The position numbers and the translations under genes were made by a program. 46,788 nucleotides of DNA from Bacillus tuaregi (lineage in GTDB: Bacteria; Bacillota; Bacilli; Bacillales; Cytobacillaceae), in NCBI RefSeq assembly GCF_900104575.1, contig NZ_LT629731.1:4016557-4063344 (forward strand). The letters are read 5' to 3'. Numbering within the stretch: the first letter of the stretch is position 1; each line of letters opens with the position of its first letter. Below, in pieces: positions 17,149-25,311 of the stretch. The notes beneath the pieces are model-generated. The model worked only from the letters and a program-made list of their open reading frames with translations. It was not told the DNA's origin and did no database searches.

Positions 17149-17463
17149 TTAACCTATGGACTTCAAACCAACTACGCCAGCAATAATCATAAGGAGAAAC
17201 ATAACCCGCTTCCAATTGCGTGATTCACCAAAGAATAAAATCCCAAGGATCACACTGCCTGCTGCTCCAATTCCTGTCCAAATTCCATAGCCTGTCCCAA
17301 TCGGGATAATCAGTAACGCCTTGGCTAAAAAGTAAAAGCTAAAGGCGCTAAAAATCAAGGTTAAGAGAGTATATCGGTGTCGGGTAAATCCATCAGACAG
17401 CTTCATAAAAATAACAAAACCAACCTCACACAATCCAGCTATAATCAAATAAATCCATTCCAT
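17149..17463 (-). CDS. small multidrug resistance (SMR) transporter, subunit B
   Basis: The 104-residue protein has four membrane helices and the SMR glutamate at residue 13. Tyr59 and Trp62 lie in GTGYGIWTGIGAAGS, Ser42 is present, and residue 16 is Phe. It is encoded 3 bp after a second SMR gene, so the two probably form a heterodimer of the YkkCD or YvdRS kind. Substrates may be guanidinium-like or quaternary ammonium cations; no guanidine riboswitch is seen upstream, which gives no support for guanidine. Confidence 0.85.
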   Translation of the reverse strand: MEWIYLIIAGLCEVGFVIFMKLSDGFTRHRYTLLTLIFSAFSFYFLAKALLIIPIGTGYGIWTGIGAAGSVILGILFFGESRNWKRVMFLLMIIAGVVGLKSIG

Positions 17464-17466
17464 TTT

Positions 17467-17808
17467 CTATATTTCCTTTTCCTGTTCATTTTCACCCATT
17501 GTCATTTTTAAGCCAATAATACCGCCAATTAAGAGGCTTAGAAAGAAAATTTTCAAAAAACCACCTGACTCATTTAATAACATCATACTAATAATCACAG
17601 TACCTGCTGCTCCTATTCCCGTAAACACAGCATAGGCCGTCCCAACCGGAATTGTCTTCATCGCTTTTGCAAATAAAAGAAAGCTAACCAAAATAAAGAA
17701 GATGGTAACAGCAGACCATAATGGATTAGTAAAACCTTCTGAATATTTCAAACCGAATGCCCAAACAATTTCACTTAAACCAGCAAGTAATAACAATACC
17801 CACGGCAT
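17467..17808 (-). CDS. small multidrug resistance (SMR) transporter, subunit A
   Basis: The 113-residue four-helix protein has Glu13, Trp16, Ser42 and Tyr59; the residue at 62 is Phe (GTAYAVFTGIGAAGT). It ends with a charged tail (GENEQEKEI). First gene of the SMR pair, start ATG behind AGGGGAA. The two subunits complement each other at positions 16 and 62. The presence of two unequal chains suggests an obligate heterodimer with fixed opposite orientation, which is known for paired SMRs. Confidence 0.85.
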   Translation of the reverse strand: MPWVLLLLAGLSEIVWAFGLKYSEGFTNPLWSAVTIFFILVSFLLFAKAMKTIPVGTAYAVFTGIGAAGTVIISMMLLNESGGFLKIFFLSLLIGGIIGLKMTMGENEQEKEI

Positions 17809-17835
17809 AGCTTATTCCCCTTTATTATCAATTAA

Positions 17836-17863
17836 AAAAACAGAGTAAAAAATCACTCTGTTT
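17836..17863 (-). terminator. rho-independent terminator after the histidine phosphatase gene
   Basis: AAACAGAGT / ACTCTGTTT with an 8-nt loop, followed on the minus strand by TTTTTTAATTG. Confidence 0.8.
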
Positions 17864-17930
17864 CACATCATACTATTAATTATATACTAATCCGATTTAT
17901 TTTGTATTGTTCGAAAGCAGACGAAGTTGC

Positions 17931-18548
17931 TCAATTTTGCGTGACATGACTCATATCGCCCTCGACCAATAACTCAAACCGCCCATTTTCTAATTTCACA
18001 ATTGTTAGGCTTGTTCCTTCCACAGTTTCTTCCGTCCAAAAGTCCTTTATATCTACCGCTTTAAAAATCAGATAAAGAACTTTAATAAACAGACCATGTG
18101 TAATTACTAAAAGGTTTCCACTCATTTCACTATTTTGTATTTCATTTAAAAAATCTTGTGCTCTTTCAAACATTTCGATGAATGATTCTCCGTCACCGCT
18201 TTTTTGATAATGATTAGGCTGATTCATATATGTTTTATACTGTGATGGGAATTGTTCCTTGATTTCCTTTGTTGTTAATCCCTGCCAGAGGCCTAAGTGC
18301 ATCTCCATAATCCGTTCGTCTGTCTGGATAGGAGTGGTTTCGGTCCCACGAATGAGCTGCGCTGTTTCTATGGCCCGTTGACTTGGGCTTGAGATGATTC
18401 CTGTGAACGGGGTATTCTTCAGCTTGTCACCAAGCAGCCTTGCGTATTCCCGGCCCTTTTCAGTCAAATCTGAATTAAGTCTTCCTTGAATGCGGTCCAC
18501 CTTATTCCACTCTGTTTCCCCATGCCTAACAATATATAACTTTAGCAT
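17931..18548 (-). CDS. histidine phosphatase family protein (PhoE/GpmB-like)
   Basis: The 205-residue protein starts with the phosphohistidine motif RHGETEWN (residues 8-15), has the SSPSQRAIETA block and the second active-site His in VITHG. The family includes broad-specificity phosphatases and alpha-ribazole phosphatase. A dedicated CobC is encoded at 21851, inside the cobalamin operon, so this one is more likely a general phosphatase. Start ATG with GGAGAG. It is separated from the cobalamin operon by the 52-bp array. Confidence 0.82.
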   Translation of the reverse strand: MLKLYIVRHGETEWNKVDRIQGRLNSDLTEKGREYARLLGDKLKNTPFTGIISSPSQRAIETAQLIRGTETTPIQTDERIMEMHLGLWQGLTTKEIKEQFPSQYKTYMNQPNHYQKSGDGESFIEMFERAQDFLNEIQNSEMSGNLLVITHGLFIKVLYLIFKAVDIKDFWTEETVEGTSLTIVKLENGRFELLVEGDMSHVTQN

Positions 18549-18621
18549 ACTCCTACTCTCCTATACTTTGTAAAACTTATGTGACAGTGTATTGGCTGCT
18601 TTTTGTTTTTTTTGAACACAC

Positions 18622-19652
18622 TTCATAGACATTTTACTCGCTTTAAGACTGCGTTTTGGCCTTTTGAACACGTCTATTGGACACTTTACTCGATTCTAGA
18701 CTGCGTTTTGGCCTTTTGAGCTCGCCTATTGGACACTTCACTCGATTCTAGACTGCGTTTTGGCCTTTTGAGCTCGTCTATTGGACACTTTACTCGATTC
18801 TAGAATGTGTTTTGGCCTTTTGAACACGTCTATTGGACACTTTACTCGATTCTAGACTGCGTTTTGGCCTTTTGAACACGTCTATTGGACACTTTACTCG
18901 ATTCTAGACTGTGCTTTGGCCTTTTGAGCTCGCCTATTGGACACTTTACTCGATTCTAGACTGTGTTTTGGCCTTTTGAACGCGTCTATTGGACACTTCA
19001 CTCGATTCTAGACTGTGTTTTGGCCTTTTGAACACGCCTATTGGACACTTTACTCGATTCTAGACTGCGTTTTGGCCTTTTGGGCTCGTCTATTAGACAC
19101 TTCACTCGATTCTAGACTGTGCTTTGGCCTTTTGAACACGTCTATTGGACACTTCACTCGATTCTAGACTGCGTTTTGGCCTTTTGAACATGTCTATTGG
19201 ACACTTCACTCGATTCTAGACTGTGCTTTGGTCTTTTGAACATGTCTATTGGACACTTTACTCGATTCTAGACTGTGCTTTGGCCTTTTGAACACGTCTA
19301 TTGGACACTTTACTCGATTCTAGACTGTGTTTTGGCCTTTTGAACATGTCTATTGGACACTTCACTCGATTCTAGACTGCGTTTTGGTCTTTTGAACATG
19401 TCTATTGGACACTTCACTCGATTCTAGACTGTGTTTTGGCCTTTTGAACACGTCTATTGGACACTTTACTCGATTCTAGACTGTGTTTTGGCCTTTTGAG
19501 CTCGCCTATTGGACACTTCACTCGATTCTAGACTGCGTTTTGGCCTTTTGGGCTCGTCTATTGGACACTTTACTCGATTCTAGACTGTGCTTTGGCCTTT
19601 TGAACACGTCTATTGGACATTTTACTCGATTCACAGCTGCCTTTTGTCCATC
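18622..19652. repeat. tandem array of 52-bp units (18 near-identical, plus degenerate ends)
   Basis: Unit starts fall exactly every 52 bp from 18674 to 19558 (18 full units); a diverged unit starts at 18622 and a decaying one at 19610. A unit reads CTATTGGACACTTYACTCGA, then TTCTAGACTGYGYTTTGGYC, then TTTTGARCWCRY. Differences are limited to a few positions and are mostly C/T or A/G changes. 52 is not a multiple of 3 and no long frame runs through, so it is not protein coding. The repeats have no unique spacers, so it is not a CRISPR. Each unit contains TCTAGA; many end in GAGCTCG or GAACACG. The array begins at the cblS stop codon and ends about 75 bp before the phosphatase gene. Confidence 0.97.
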
Positions 19653-19658
19653 AAAAAA

Positions 19659-20384
19659 TTAATTTACCTCTATTTCCAGCGAATGATAAAGCCCGGAGGT
19701 CATTTCCTTCACAACCGGCTCCAGCACAGCAGGAAATGCAGCTAATACACAGGTCGAGGGGCCCGAGGTTTTCACTAAATCAACAGCACAGCAGACTGAT
19801 TCCAGGGCAAGCCCCTTATCGCCTGTCAGCACCTTTAACTCATGAAAGACACCCTTTGACCCGACAGGTAACAGGATCACTTCATCCAACAGACTCATTT
19901 TTTGAAAAAGGGAAAGCGGTACAATCTCATGGCTCTTAGCAAGTACCTCTTCACCTACCAAGGGTGAGCCGATAACTGCAAGCTTCATCCCAGCATAGGT
20001 TGAACTTTGGTCCGAGGGTTCCTGAATTCTTTTTCCCATCACAATCGTACCAAGTGCAGATTGTAGCAGTTGAAAATTACTTTCCGTACTCCCTGTGATG
20101 GACACTGTTGACATCATACCCAGTTCCTTTAAGCCGCGTTCTACTCCATCAACAATTGAATACCATGCTTCGTCACCGCAAAAATTATGAATAACAACAG
20201 AAAAAGGCACTCCTCCTGCAGCGATACACTCCATTGCCGCTACTCTTAGACTGAAGTAAGAAACAATATCATAAGGAGTCTTCACAGTATCACTTTCCTT
20301 TAATCCGATACCACCACTGTTATCAGCTGCAATAATGAGTGATTCATGTTCATTTAATGGAATGACTGTCACATCTCTTTTCAT
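19659..20384 (-). CDS. cblS: alpha-ribazole kinase CblS (AIR synthase / ThiL-like fold)
   Basis: The 241-residue protein has the N-terminal pattern of PurM/ThiL-type ATP-dependent kinases (AADNSGGIG, then SLRVAAMECIAAGGVPFSVVI). It sits directly after a small ECF-type membrane protein in a cobalamin operon. Known pairs CblT/CblS in Listeria and Geobacillus take up alpha-ribazole and phosphorylate it, replacing CobT. Its start overlaps the end of cblT by ATGA. It is the last gene of operon B; the stop abuts the 52-bp array. Assignment is from context and fold; motif residues were not checked against the characterised enzymes. Confidence 0.78.
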   Translation of the reverse strand: MKRDVTVIPLNEHESLIIAADNSGGIGLKESDTVKTPYDIVSYFSLRVAAMECIAAGGVPFSVVIHNFCGDEAWYSIVDGVERGLKELGMMSTVSITGSTESNFQLLQSALGTIVMGKRIQEPSDQSSTYAGMKLAVIGSPLVGEEVLAKSHEIVPLSLFQKMSLLDEVILLPVGSKGVFHELKVLTGDKGLALESVCCAVDLVKTSGPSTCVLAAFPAVLEPVVKEMTSGLYHSLEIEVN

Positions 20385-20863
20385 TTTACCGTTTCCTTAT
20401 GGAGAAAAACATTTGCTAAGCGAGATGACAGTAACAGTGCAAGTATCGTATTGAGCAAGGAGCCAATTAGCAAAGATGGAATCATACCGATATAGAAGCC
20501 AGTACCCATAATAAATAAAAACGGTAAAGGTGAAAGAAATGTATTTCCAATCACAAAGAGAATACTAGCTAAGATCCCTTTACCCTTACGATAAATTTCC
20601 GTAAACAACCATGCAAGCAAGGCCATTTCCACAGCAATTAAGAAGTGAAAGGGTCCTAATGGCATTCCGCCAATCAGCGCAGAGACAAGATGACCAAAAA
20701 GGGCAACGAATGCCCCTGGAAGACTTCCTATTAGGGCACCCGCAATTAGAGCGGGTACCATATCTAACGCAACACTGGACACAACAGCCGGGATTTTAAT
20801 CGAAGCCCCAACAACAGACAGCGCAATGAATAAACTAATCAGACTAATCCTTTTTATGTTCAT
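20381..20863 (-). CDS. cblT: alpha-ribazole transporter CblT (ECF S-component-like)
   Basis: The 160-residue protein has about five to six hydrophobic helices and the N-terminal pattern FIALSVVGASIKIP seen in ECF substrate-binding (S) subunits, then MPLGPFHFLIAVEMALLAWLF. No energising module is in the window. Paired with cblS, it fits the alpha-ribazole importer role. The ATG at 20863 was chosen: the preceding in-frame codons are within the adenosyltransferase gene and the SD (GAGG) fits this ATG. It overlaps that gene by 20 bp. Confidence 0.78.
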   Translation of the reverse strand: MNIKRISLISLFIALSVVGASIKIPAVVSSVALDMVPALIAGALIGSLPGAFVALFGHLVSALIGGMPLGPFHFLIAVEMALLAWLFTEIYRKGKGILASILFVIGNTFLSPLPFLFIMGTGFYIGMIPSLLIGSLLNTILALLLSSRLANVFLHKETVK

Positions 20864-21446
20864 TTTCAGCTGCCTCGCTTCTCTTACCACCGCGGAATAC
20901 CGGTGCGCTGCGGACATATACTATATCCTTTACATTCAGTCGGGCATTCACCACTCGAGCAACGGCAAAGAAGTAATCAGAAAGCCTGTTCAGAAATTGT
21001 AGCTGACGTTGATATTCATTGTCCTCCTTCAACAGCTTAACGACTAGACGCTCTGCTCTTCTTGTAATGGTACGCGCGATATGAAGAGTAGCTGCCGCAG
21101 GAGAGCCACCGGGTAAAATAAATCTCTCGAGCTCCGGAGCTTCTGTTATCAATTCATCAATTCGAGCTTCCAAATAAGTAATCGATTCACTCGTTAATTT
21201 AGGCTCCCGTTTTTTCGTGACATTTGCTAAATCGCCGCCGCAGTCAAAAAGCTCATGTTGAATTTTTTCTAAATCATCTAGAATATCCTTAAATATATTC
21301 TTATCTAGCTGTGTTACCGCCTGACCAACAAAACTATTAACTTCATCAACCGTTCCATAAGCCTCTACTCTAACATCATCCTTATCCACTCTGCCGCCAA
21401 TAATACTGGTTTGCCCTTTATCGCCTGTTCTCGTATATAATTTCAT
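20844..21446 (-). CDS. ATP:cob(I)alamin adenosyltransferase, PduO type
   Basis: The 200-residue protein has the PduO/MMAB N-terminal signature YTRTGDKGQTSIIGG, then RVEAYGTVDEVNSF, FILPGGSPAAATLH and the ARTITRRAERLVVKL helix that binds ATP and corrinoid. It transfers the adenosyl group from ATP to reduced corrinoid. ATG at 21446 is preferred over ATG 21452, which is too close to GGGAG. It is unrelated in fold to the BtuR-type enzyme at 33736, so this genome has both classes. Confidence 0.93.
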   Translation of the reverse strand: MKLYTRTGDKGQTSIIGGRVDKDDVRVEAYGTVDEVNSFVGQAVTQLDKNIFKDILDDLEKIQHELFDCGGDLANVTKKREPKLTSESITYLEARIDELITEAPELERFILPGGSPAAATLHIARTITRRAERLVVKLLKEDNEYQRQLQFLNRLSDYFFAVARVVNARLNVKDIVYVRSAPVFRGGKRSEAAENEHKKD

Positions 21447-21464
21447 AACCATTCTCCCTCTCGT

Positions 21465-21899
21465 CTATTTTATTCTTTGATTCATTCCATACCAGATAAG
21501 GTCCACACGGTCTGAAGCCGCTGCTATTTCCTGAAAAACCCTTCCTGTAACATCACGCCACACTCGCTCCTCTAGGGTAGCCGGGACAATTCCCTTCGTT
21601 AAATCCGAACCGATTAAAGTAACCATTCTTCCCGGCTTCCCTTTTTCCCACTGCTTCCATTGCTGCAGGAGCGTGTACCATTTTTCTCTAACAGCCCCTT
21701 CATCTTGATGCTTTAGCAACACCTTGACCCAATGCTCAATTCCCTCTAATACTAAAATGTCCGGAATAGAGTCTAAGCTGTCCGGTAAATTCTCGTGCTG
21801 ATAAGCAGAAATCCAACGGTTGTTTTCTTTAGTTAGTTGATTATATGCCTTTACCCATTTTGATTTTCCATTAAAGGCACCGCCCGTAACAAAGTGCAA
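21465..21899 (-). CDS. CobU-like P-loop protein, shortened and lacking the GMP-acceptor motif
   Basis: The 144-residue protein has a P-loop (GGAFNGKSKW, residues 6-15) and a C-terminus (GRVFQEIAAASDRVDLIWYGM) like that of CobU. The segment that in CobU reads RIxxHQxxR, whose His accepts GMP, is missing; here AYQHENLPDSLD follows the first strand. It is about 50 residues shorter than the CobU encoded at 24730. It may be a kinase-only relative or a regulator; function is unknown. Start TTG, 8 nt after AGGAGG, inside the end of cobC (49-bp overlap). The P-loop position excludes a much later start. Confidence 0.72.
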   Translation of the reverse strand: MHFVTGGAFNGKSKWVKAYNQLTKENNRWISAYQHENLPDSLDSIPDILVLEGIEHWVKVLLKHQDEGAVREKWYTLLQQWKQWEKGKPGRMVTLIGSDLTKGIVPATLEERVWRDVTGRVFQEIAAASDRVDLIWYGMNQRIK

Positions 21900-22477
21900 C
21901 GTTCACCCCTCCTGAAAGCTTCTTCTTGTGACCACACGAGCTCGAACCCATTTCCATGAGGAACCTTCCACTCCCAAAAATCACGCTTTTCATATAGCTT
22001 TGATAAAAAGTAACGAATAACCCCACCATGTGTCACAATCGCAAGGCGCTGAATATTGTCCTCCTTCATCATCGAAAGTACCCTTCGCCACCCCTCATCA
22101 ACTCTTTTGGCAAAAACAGAATAGCTTTCACCTTGAGGCGGAATCATCTCATATTGATTGCTTAGCCATTTTTCATAATAACGGTCCCCCGTCAGCTCAG
22201 CATATGTTTTTCCTTCCCATTCACCAAAATGAAGCTCGCGAAATTCAGGGAATGCCGTCGTTTTCTGCTCAGGAAACAATATTTGAGCGGTTTGTAAACA
22301 GCGTTGTAAATCACTTGTCACGATTCTTTCATACGGAGAAGGCTGAAAACAATTTCCGGCCAATGCCTCTTTTACATCTTCACAAATAGGAGAATCTGTC
22401 CAGCCAATATAAGCCTTCCGTCTATTCTCCTCAGTTAAACCGTGGCGAAATAATGCCACAACCACAGCGTCATCCAT
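21851..22477 (-). CDS. cobC: alpha-ribazole-5'-phosphate phosphatase
   Basis: The 208-residue histidine phosphatase has RHGLTEENRR with the catalytic His near residue 12, the TSDLQRCLQTA block, ELHFGEWEGKTYAEL and the second His in IVTHGGVIRY. In a cobalamin operon next to cobS this fits the enzyme that dephosphorylates alpha-ribazole-phosphate or cobalamin-5'-phosphate. It overlaps cobS upstream by 43 bp and the CobU-like gene downstream by 49 bp, suggesting coupled translation. The start codon is uncertain by a few codons. Confidence 0.85.
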   Translation of the reverse strand: MDDAVVVALFRHGLTEENRRKAYIGWTDSPICEDVKEALAGNCFQPSPYERIVTSDLQRCLQTAQILFPEQKTTAFPEFRELHFGEWEGKTYAELTGDRYYEKWLSNQYEMIPPQGESYSVFAKRVDEGWRRVLSMMKEDNIQRLAIVTHGGVIRYFLSKLYEKRDFWEWKVPHGNGFELVWSQEEAFRRGERCTLLRAVPLMENQNG

Positions 22478-23226
22478 AAGGCGATTTCCACTCCTTCCAC
22501 TGATGCCCCTAAGACATCACCAGTAATTCCTCCAAACCATTTGACCGTTTTTCTCGCCGCAAACACCACAAACATCATGGCAACAAGTATGAGCAAGAAT
22601 GCTCCGCCAAGCACCTTAGGCCAGAATCCGAAAAACACTCCAACCAGAATAAGAGTATAAATAGGATAAATCCAAAGGGTGTACCTTGAGGCTGCGTTTT
22701 TGAACAAGGTGCCTAGCCCCTCCTCTTTTGCTGCCTTGACACGTATTAACAGAATGCCCATTACACTTTTACTTAAAAAAGGGATAAAGGCAATTAGTGC
22801 ATAGGTACTATAGGACAGTTGAACGGCCGTCTCATAAATAAACAGAAACTTAGCACTCAAAAGAACGATAACGGAAAGAACACCAAATGCCCCAACCCTT
22901 GAGTCCTTCATAATTTCCAGTCTTCGCGAAAGATCACGATAGGAGAAATAGGCATCACTTGCATCCATCCAACCATCCAAATGCAATCCACCCGTAATCA
23001 CAATCATGGAAAGCCAGACAAAGAATGCTGCCGCAAGCGGTGACAATGGTGTCCACTCGGAAATAAGAAACAAAACAAAGGCATAGAAAATACCCTGTAA
23101 TAGACCTAAAATCGGAAAGGTTTTTATCGCCTTTTCAATATGGACACGGTCCATTGGTACTTCGTATGGAATCGGAATGCTCGTAAAAAACTGAAAGGCC
23201 ATAATCAATCCTTTAATGGTCTTCAT
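22435..23226 (-). CDS. cobS: adenosylcobinamide-GDP ribazoletransferase (cobalamin synthase)
   Basis: The 263-residue polytopic membrane protein joins adenosylcobinamide-GDP with alpha-ribazole(-phosphate), the last assembly step. The acidic motif GGLHLDGWMDASDA is in the second quarter. Start ATG 23226 gives an N-terminus of the same length as the E. coli protein (MKTIKGLIMAFQFFTSIPIP). ATG 23202, behind AAAGGA, is an alternative; ATG 23244 is less likely. It overlaps the cobQ stop by 14 bp. Confidence 0.94.
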   Translation of the reverse strand: MKTIKGLIMAFQFFTSIPIPYEVPMDRVHIEKAIKTFPILGLLQGIFYAFVLFLISEWTPLSPLAAAFFVWLSMIVITGGLHLDGWMDASDAYFSYRDLSRRLEIMKDSRVGAFGVLSVIVLLSAKFLFIYETAVQLSYSTYALIAFIPFLSKSVMGILLIRVKAAKEEGLGTLFKNAASRYTLWIYPIYTLILVGVFFGFWPKVLGGAFLLILVAMMFVVFAARKTVKWFGGITGDVLGASVEGVEIALWMTLWLWHYFATV

Positions 23227-24733
23227 GCTCATATTCCCAATCATTTATGATTTTTTTGATTCTATCAATATCCAGATATTTCTCCATTTCCTCTGCCAGA
23301 CGTTCGTAACGTACTTCCTTTAACGCGCCGACATCCACCCTGGCTTTCTGCGGCAGTCCGATATGATCACGGATGCGGTTTAACCAAAGGTTGCGCCAGC
23401 CGTCATTATGAAAGAGGTGATGCAGGTAAGTACCAATAATACGGCCACTGTCCCCGTAGTAGCCTTCCTCGCGCTTGTTCTCGAATATAAATAACGGGCT
23501 GCTTGCCGAATCCGAAATAACTGTATCACCTAAGTGAATTTCATATCCTTCTATATTCTCCTCTTCACACAATCCTATTTGATGGTGATAGGTTCCAAAT
23601 GCACGAATGGTTTTCTTTTCCTTTTGAAAATGGGTGACAGCATCGATGAGACCCAAGCCGTCCTCTTCTAAGCCTGCTGACCCAGTATCCGTACCCTCGA
23701 CATCCACTAATGTTTTCCCAAGTATTTGATAACCACCGCAAATCCCTGTCACGAAGCCGCCTTCACGGGCAAAGCTGACAATCCTTTCCACAAGGCCCGC
23801 TTGACGCAAATATTGCAAATCACGGATGGTACTTTTTGTCCCTGGGATGATGACGGCATCCGGCTTCCCCCATTCTGAAGCATCACGAACAAAGCGCAAA
23901 GTAACATCTTCTTCATGCAAAAACGGTTCAATATCACTAATATTGGAAGCATACGGCAGCTGGATTACGGCAATCTCTAGTTCACCCGTCTTTTTCAGGC
24001 TGCGAAACTCATGAATCGATAAGGAGTCCTCACGGTCAATCATATGGTTACTGATATATGGAAGTACACCGAGGACGGGGATTCCAGTCCTTTCTTCAAG
24101 AAAGGTAATCCCATCTTGAAATAAATGAAAATCACCGCGAAATTTGTTAATGAGGATGCCTTTTACTCTTTTCCGTTCTTCTTCCGTAAATAGCTCCAGC
24201 GTCCCAATAATGCTGGCAAAAACACCGCCGCGGTCAATATCTGCGGCAAGAAAAACCGGTACGTCTGCCATTTCAGCCACCTTCATATTGACAAGCTCAC
24301 GGTCCTTTAAATTCATTTCAACCGGACTGCCTGCTCCCTCCATAATAAGGAAATCATACTTCTTTGAAAGCTCCTGAAGTGACTCTTGAATCACCTCAAG
24401 CCCCCTTTCATAGAAGGTTTCTCGATAGCCCTTGCCGGACAGCGTTTTATGCACCTTCCCCAGCAGTACTACCTCTGAATTCCTATCAGACTGTGGCTTC
24501 AGAAGGATTGGATTCATCCAAACAGAAGCCTCTGTTTTTGCCGCTTCCGCCTGGATACCTTGGGCACGTCCAATTTCTGAGCCGTCCTTCGTTACATAGG
24601 AGTTATTCGACATATTCTGTGATTTATAAGGAGCTACCTTTACTCCATCATTAACAAGGATTCTGCATAATGCGGTCACAATTAAGCTTTTCCCCACATC
24701 AGAACCGGTTCCTTGAATCATGAAACCCTTCAT
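23213..24733 (-). CDS. cobQ: cobyric acid synthase (adenosylcobyric acid amidase)
   Basis: The 506-residue protein amidates four side chains of adenosylcobyrinic acid a,c-diamide. It has an N-terminal P-loop (GTGSDVGKS, residues 8-16), the EGAGSPVEMNL block, and a C-terminal class I glutamine amidotransferase part with nucleophile Cys in GICGGYQILGK and His in TYLHHLFHND. Length is normal. Its start overlaps the end of cobU by ATGA. Also named cbiP in anaerobic-pathway organisms. Confidence 0.97.
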   Translation of the reverse strand: MKGFMIQGTGSDVGKSLIVTALCRILVNDGVKVAPYKSQNMSNNSYVTKDGSEIGRAQGIQAEAAKTEASVWMNPILLKPQSDRNSEVVLLGKVHKTLSGKGYRETFYERGLEVIQESLQELSKKYDFLIMEGAGSPVEMNLKDRELVNMKVAEMADVPVFLAADIDRGGVFASIIGTLELFTEEERKRVKGILINKFRGDFHLFQDGITFLEERTGIPVLGVLPYISNHMIDREDSLSIHEFRSLKKTGELEIAVIQLPYASNISDIEPFLHEEDVTLRFVRDASEWGKPDAVIIPGTKSTIRDLQYLRQAGLVERIVSFAREGGFVTGICGGYQILGKTLVDVEGTDTGSAGLEEDGLGLIDAVTHFQKEKKTIRAFGTYHHQIGLCEEENIEGYEIHLGDTVISDSASSPLFIFENKREEGYYGDSGRIIGTYLHHLFHNDGWRNLWLNRIRDHIGLPQKARVDVGALKEVRYERLAEEMEKYLDIDRIKKIINDWEYEHEDH

Positions 24734-25311
24734 TTGACCACACCTTTCATATCAATCGGAATCCCCATCTCGACTAGATAGGCATTTTGGGCGGAGGAGA
24801 CAATTTCTTGATGTAATTTACCCAGCATACGACTGTATTGAAGTACAAGCTCATTATCAGCTACTGGTTCATTCAGCACTTCATTGCTCACTATCACGAG
24901 TGTCCGTACCTTCTCGGCAATTTGTACGATACCCTCCCACATCACTCCAAATAAGTCTGCCAAGTACTCTTCTTTCTGCCATCTATCTTCTTCGAAAAAT
25001 AACTCGTTATTCAGCCAGGTTGTTAAGCAATCAAGCAACACAACATCGTTCCTTTCGAAGACTTCAGCTAGCTCTCCAATGGATACGGGTTTTTCCCAGG
25101 TCTTCCATTCTAATCCGCTTTGATTTCGCCCTTCCTGATGCCGTTTAATCCGCTTCTGCATTTCAGTGTCTGACGGCTGCATGGCTGCAATATAGTGGAG
25201 TTTGCCGGAAGGTCCTTTCTTCCATATATCAGCGGCCAATTTTTCAGCAAAGCTGCTTTTCCCGCTCCTTACACCACCTGTTATAAAGATGATGGATTCA
25301 AGCTGCGCCAT
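24730..25311 (-). CDS. cobU: adenosylcobinamide kinase / adenosylcobinamide-phosphate guanylyltransferase
   Basis: The 193-residue protein has the P-loop GGVRSGKS at 12-19, the RIKRHQEGR motif with His58, which accepts GMP, and the ending YLVEMGIPIDMK typical of CobU. It phosphorylates adenosylcobinamide and transfers GMP to it. The start overlaps the end of cobD by 31 bp. A second, degenerate CobU-like protein is encoded at 21465. Confidence 0.96.
   Translation of the reverse strand: MAQLESIIFITGGVRSGKSSFAEKLAADIWKKGPSGKLHYIAAMQPSDTEMQKRIKRHQEGRNQSGLEWKTWEKPVSIGELAEVFERNDVVLLDCLTTWLNNELFFEEDRWQKEEYLADLFGVMWEGIVQIAEKVRTLVIVSNEVLNEPVADNELVLQYSRMLGKLHQEIVSSAQNAYLVEMGIPIDMKGVVK

Noticed and set aside
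17809-17930. Guanidine riboswitch before the SMR pair
   Set aside because: The space contains a terminator of the upstream gene and no guanidine-I conserved blocks.
18622-19652. CRISPR array
   Set aside because: Units are contiguous 52-bp copies with no unique spacers, and no cas genes are visible.
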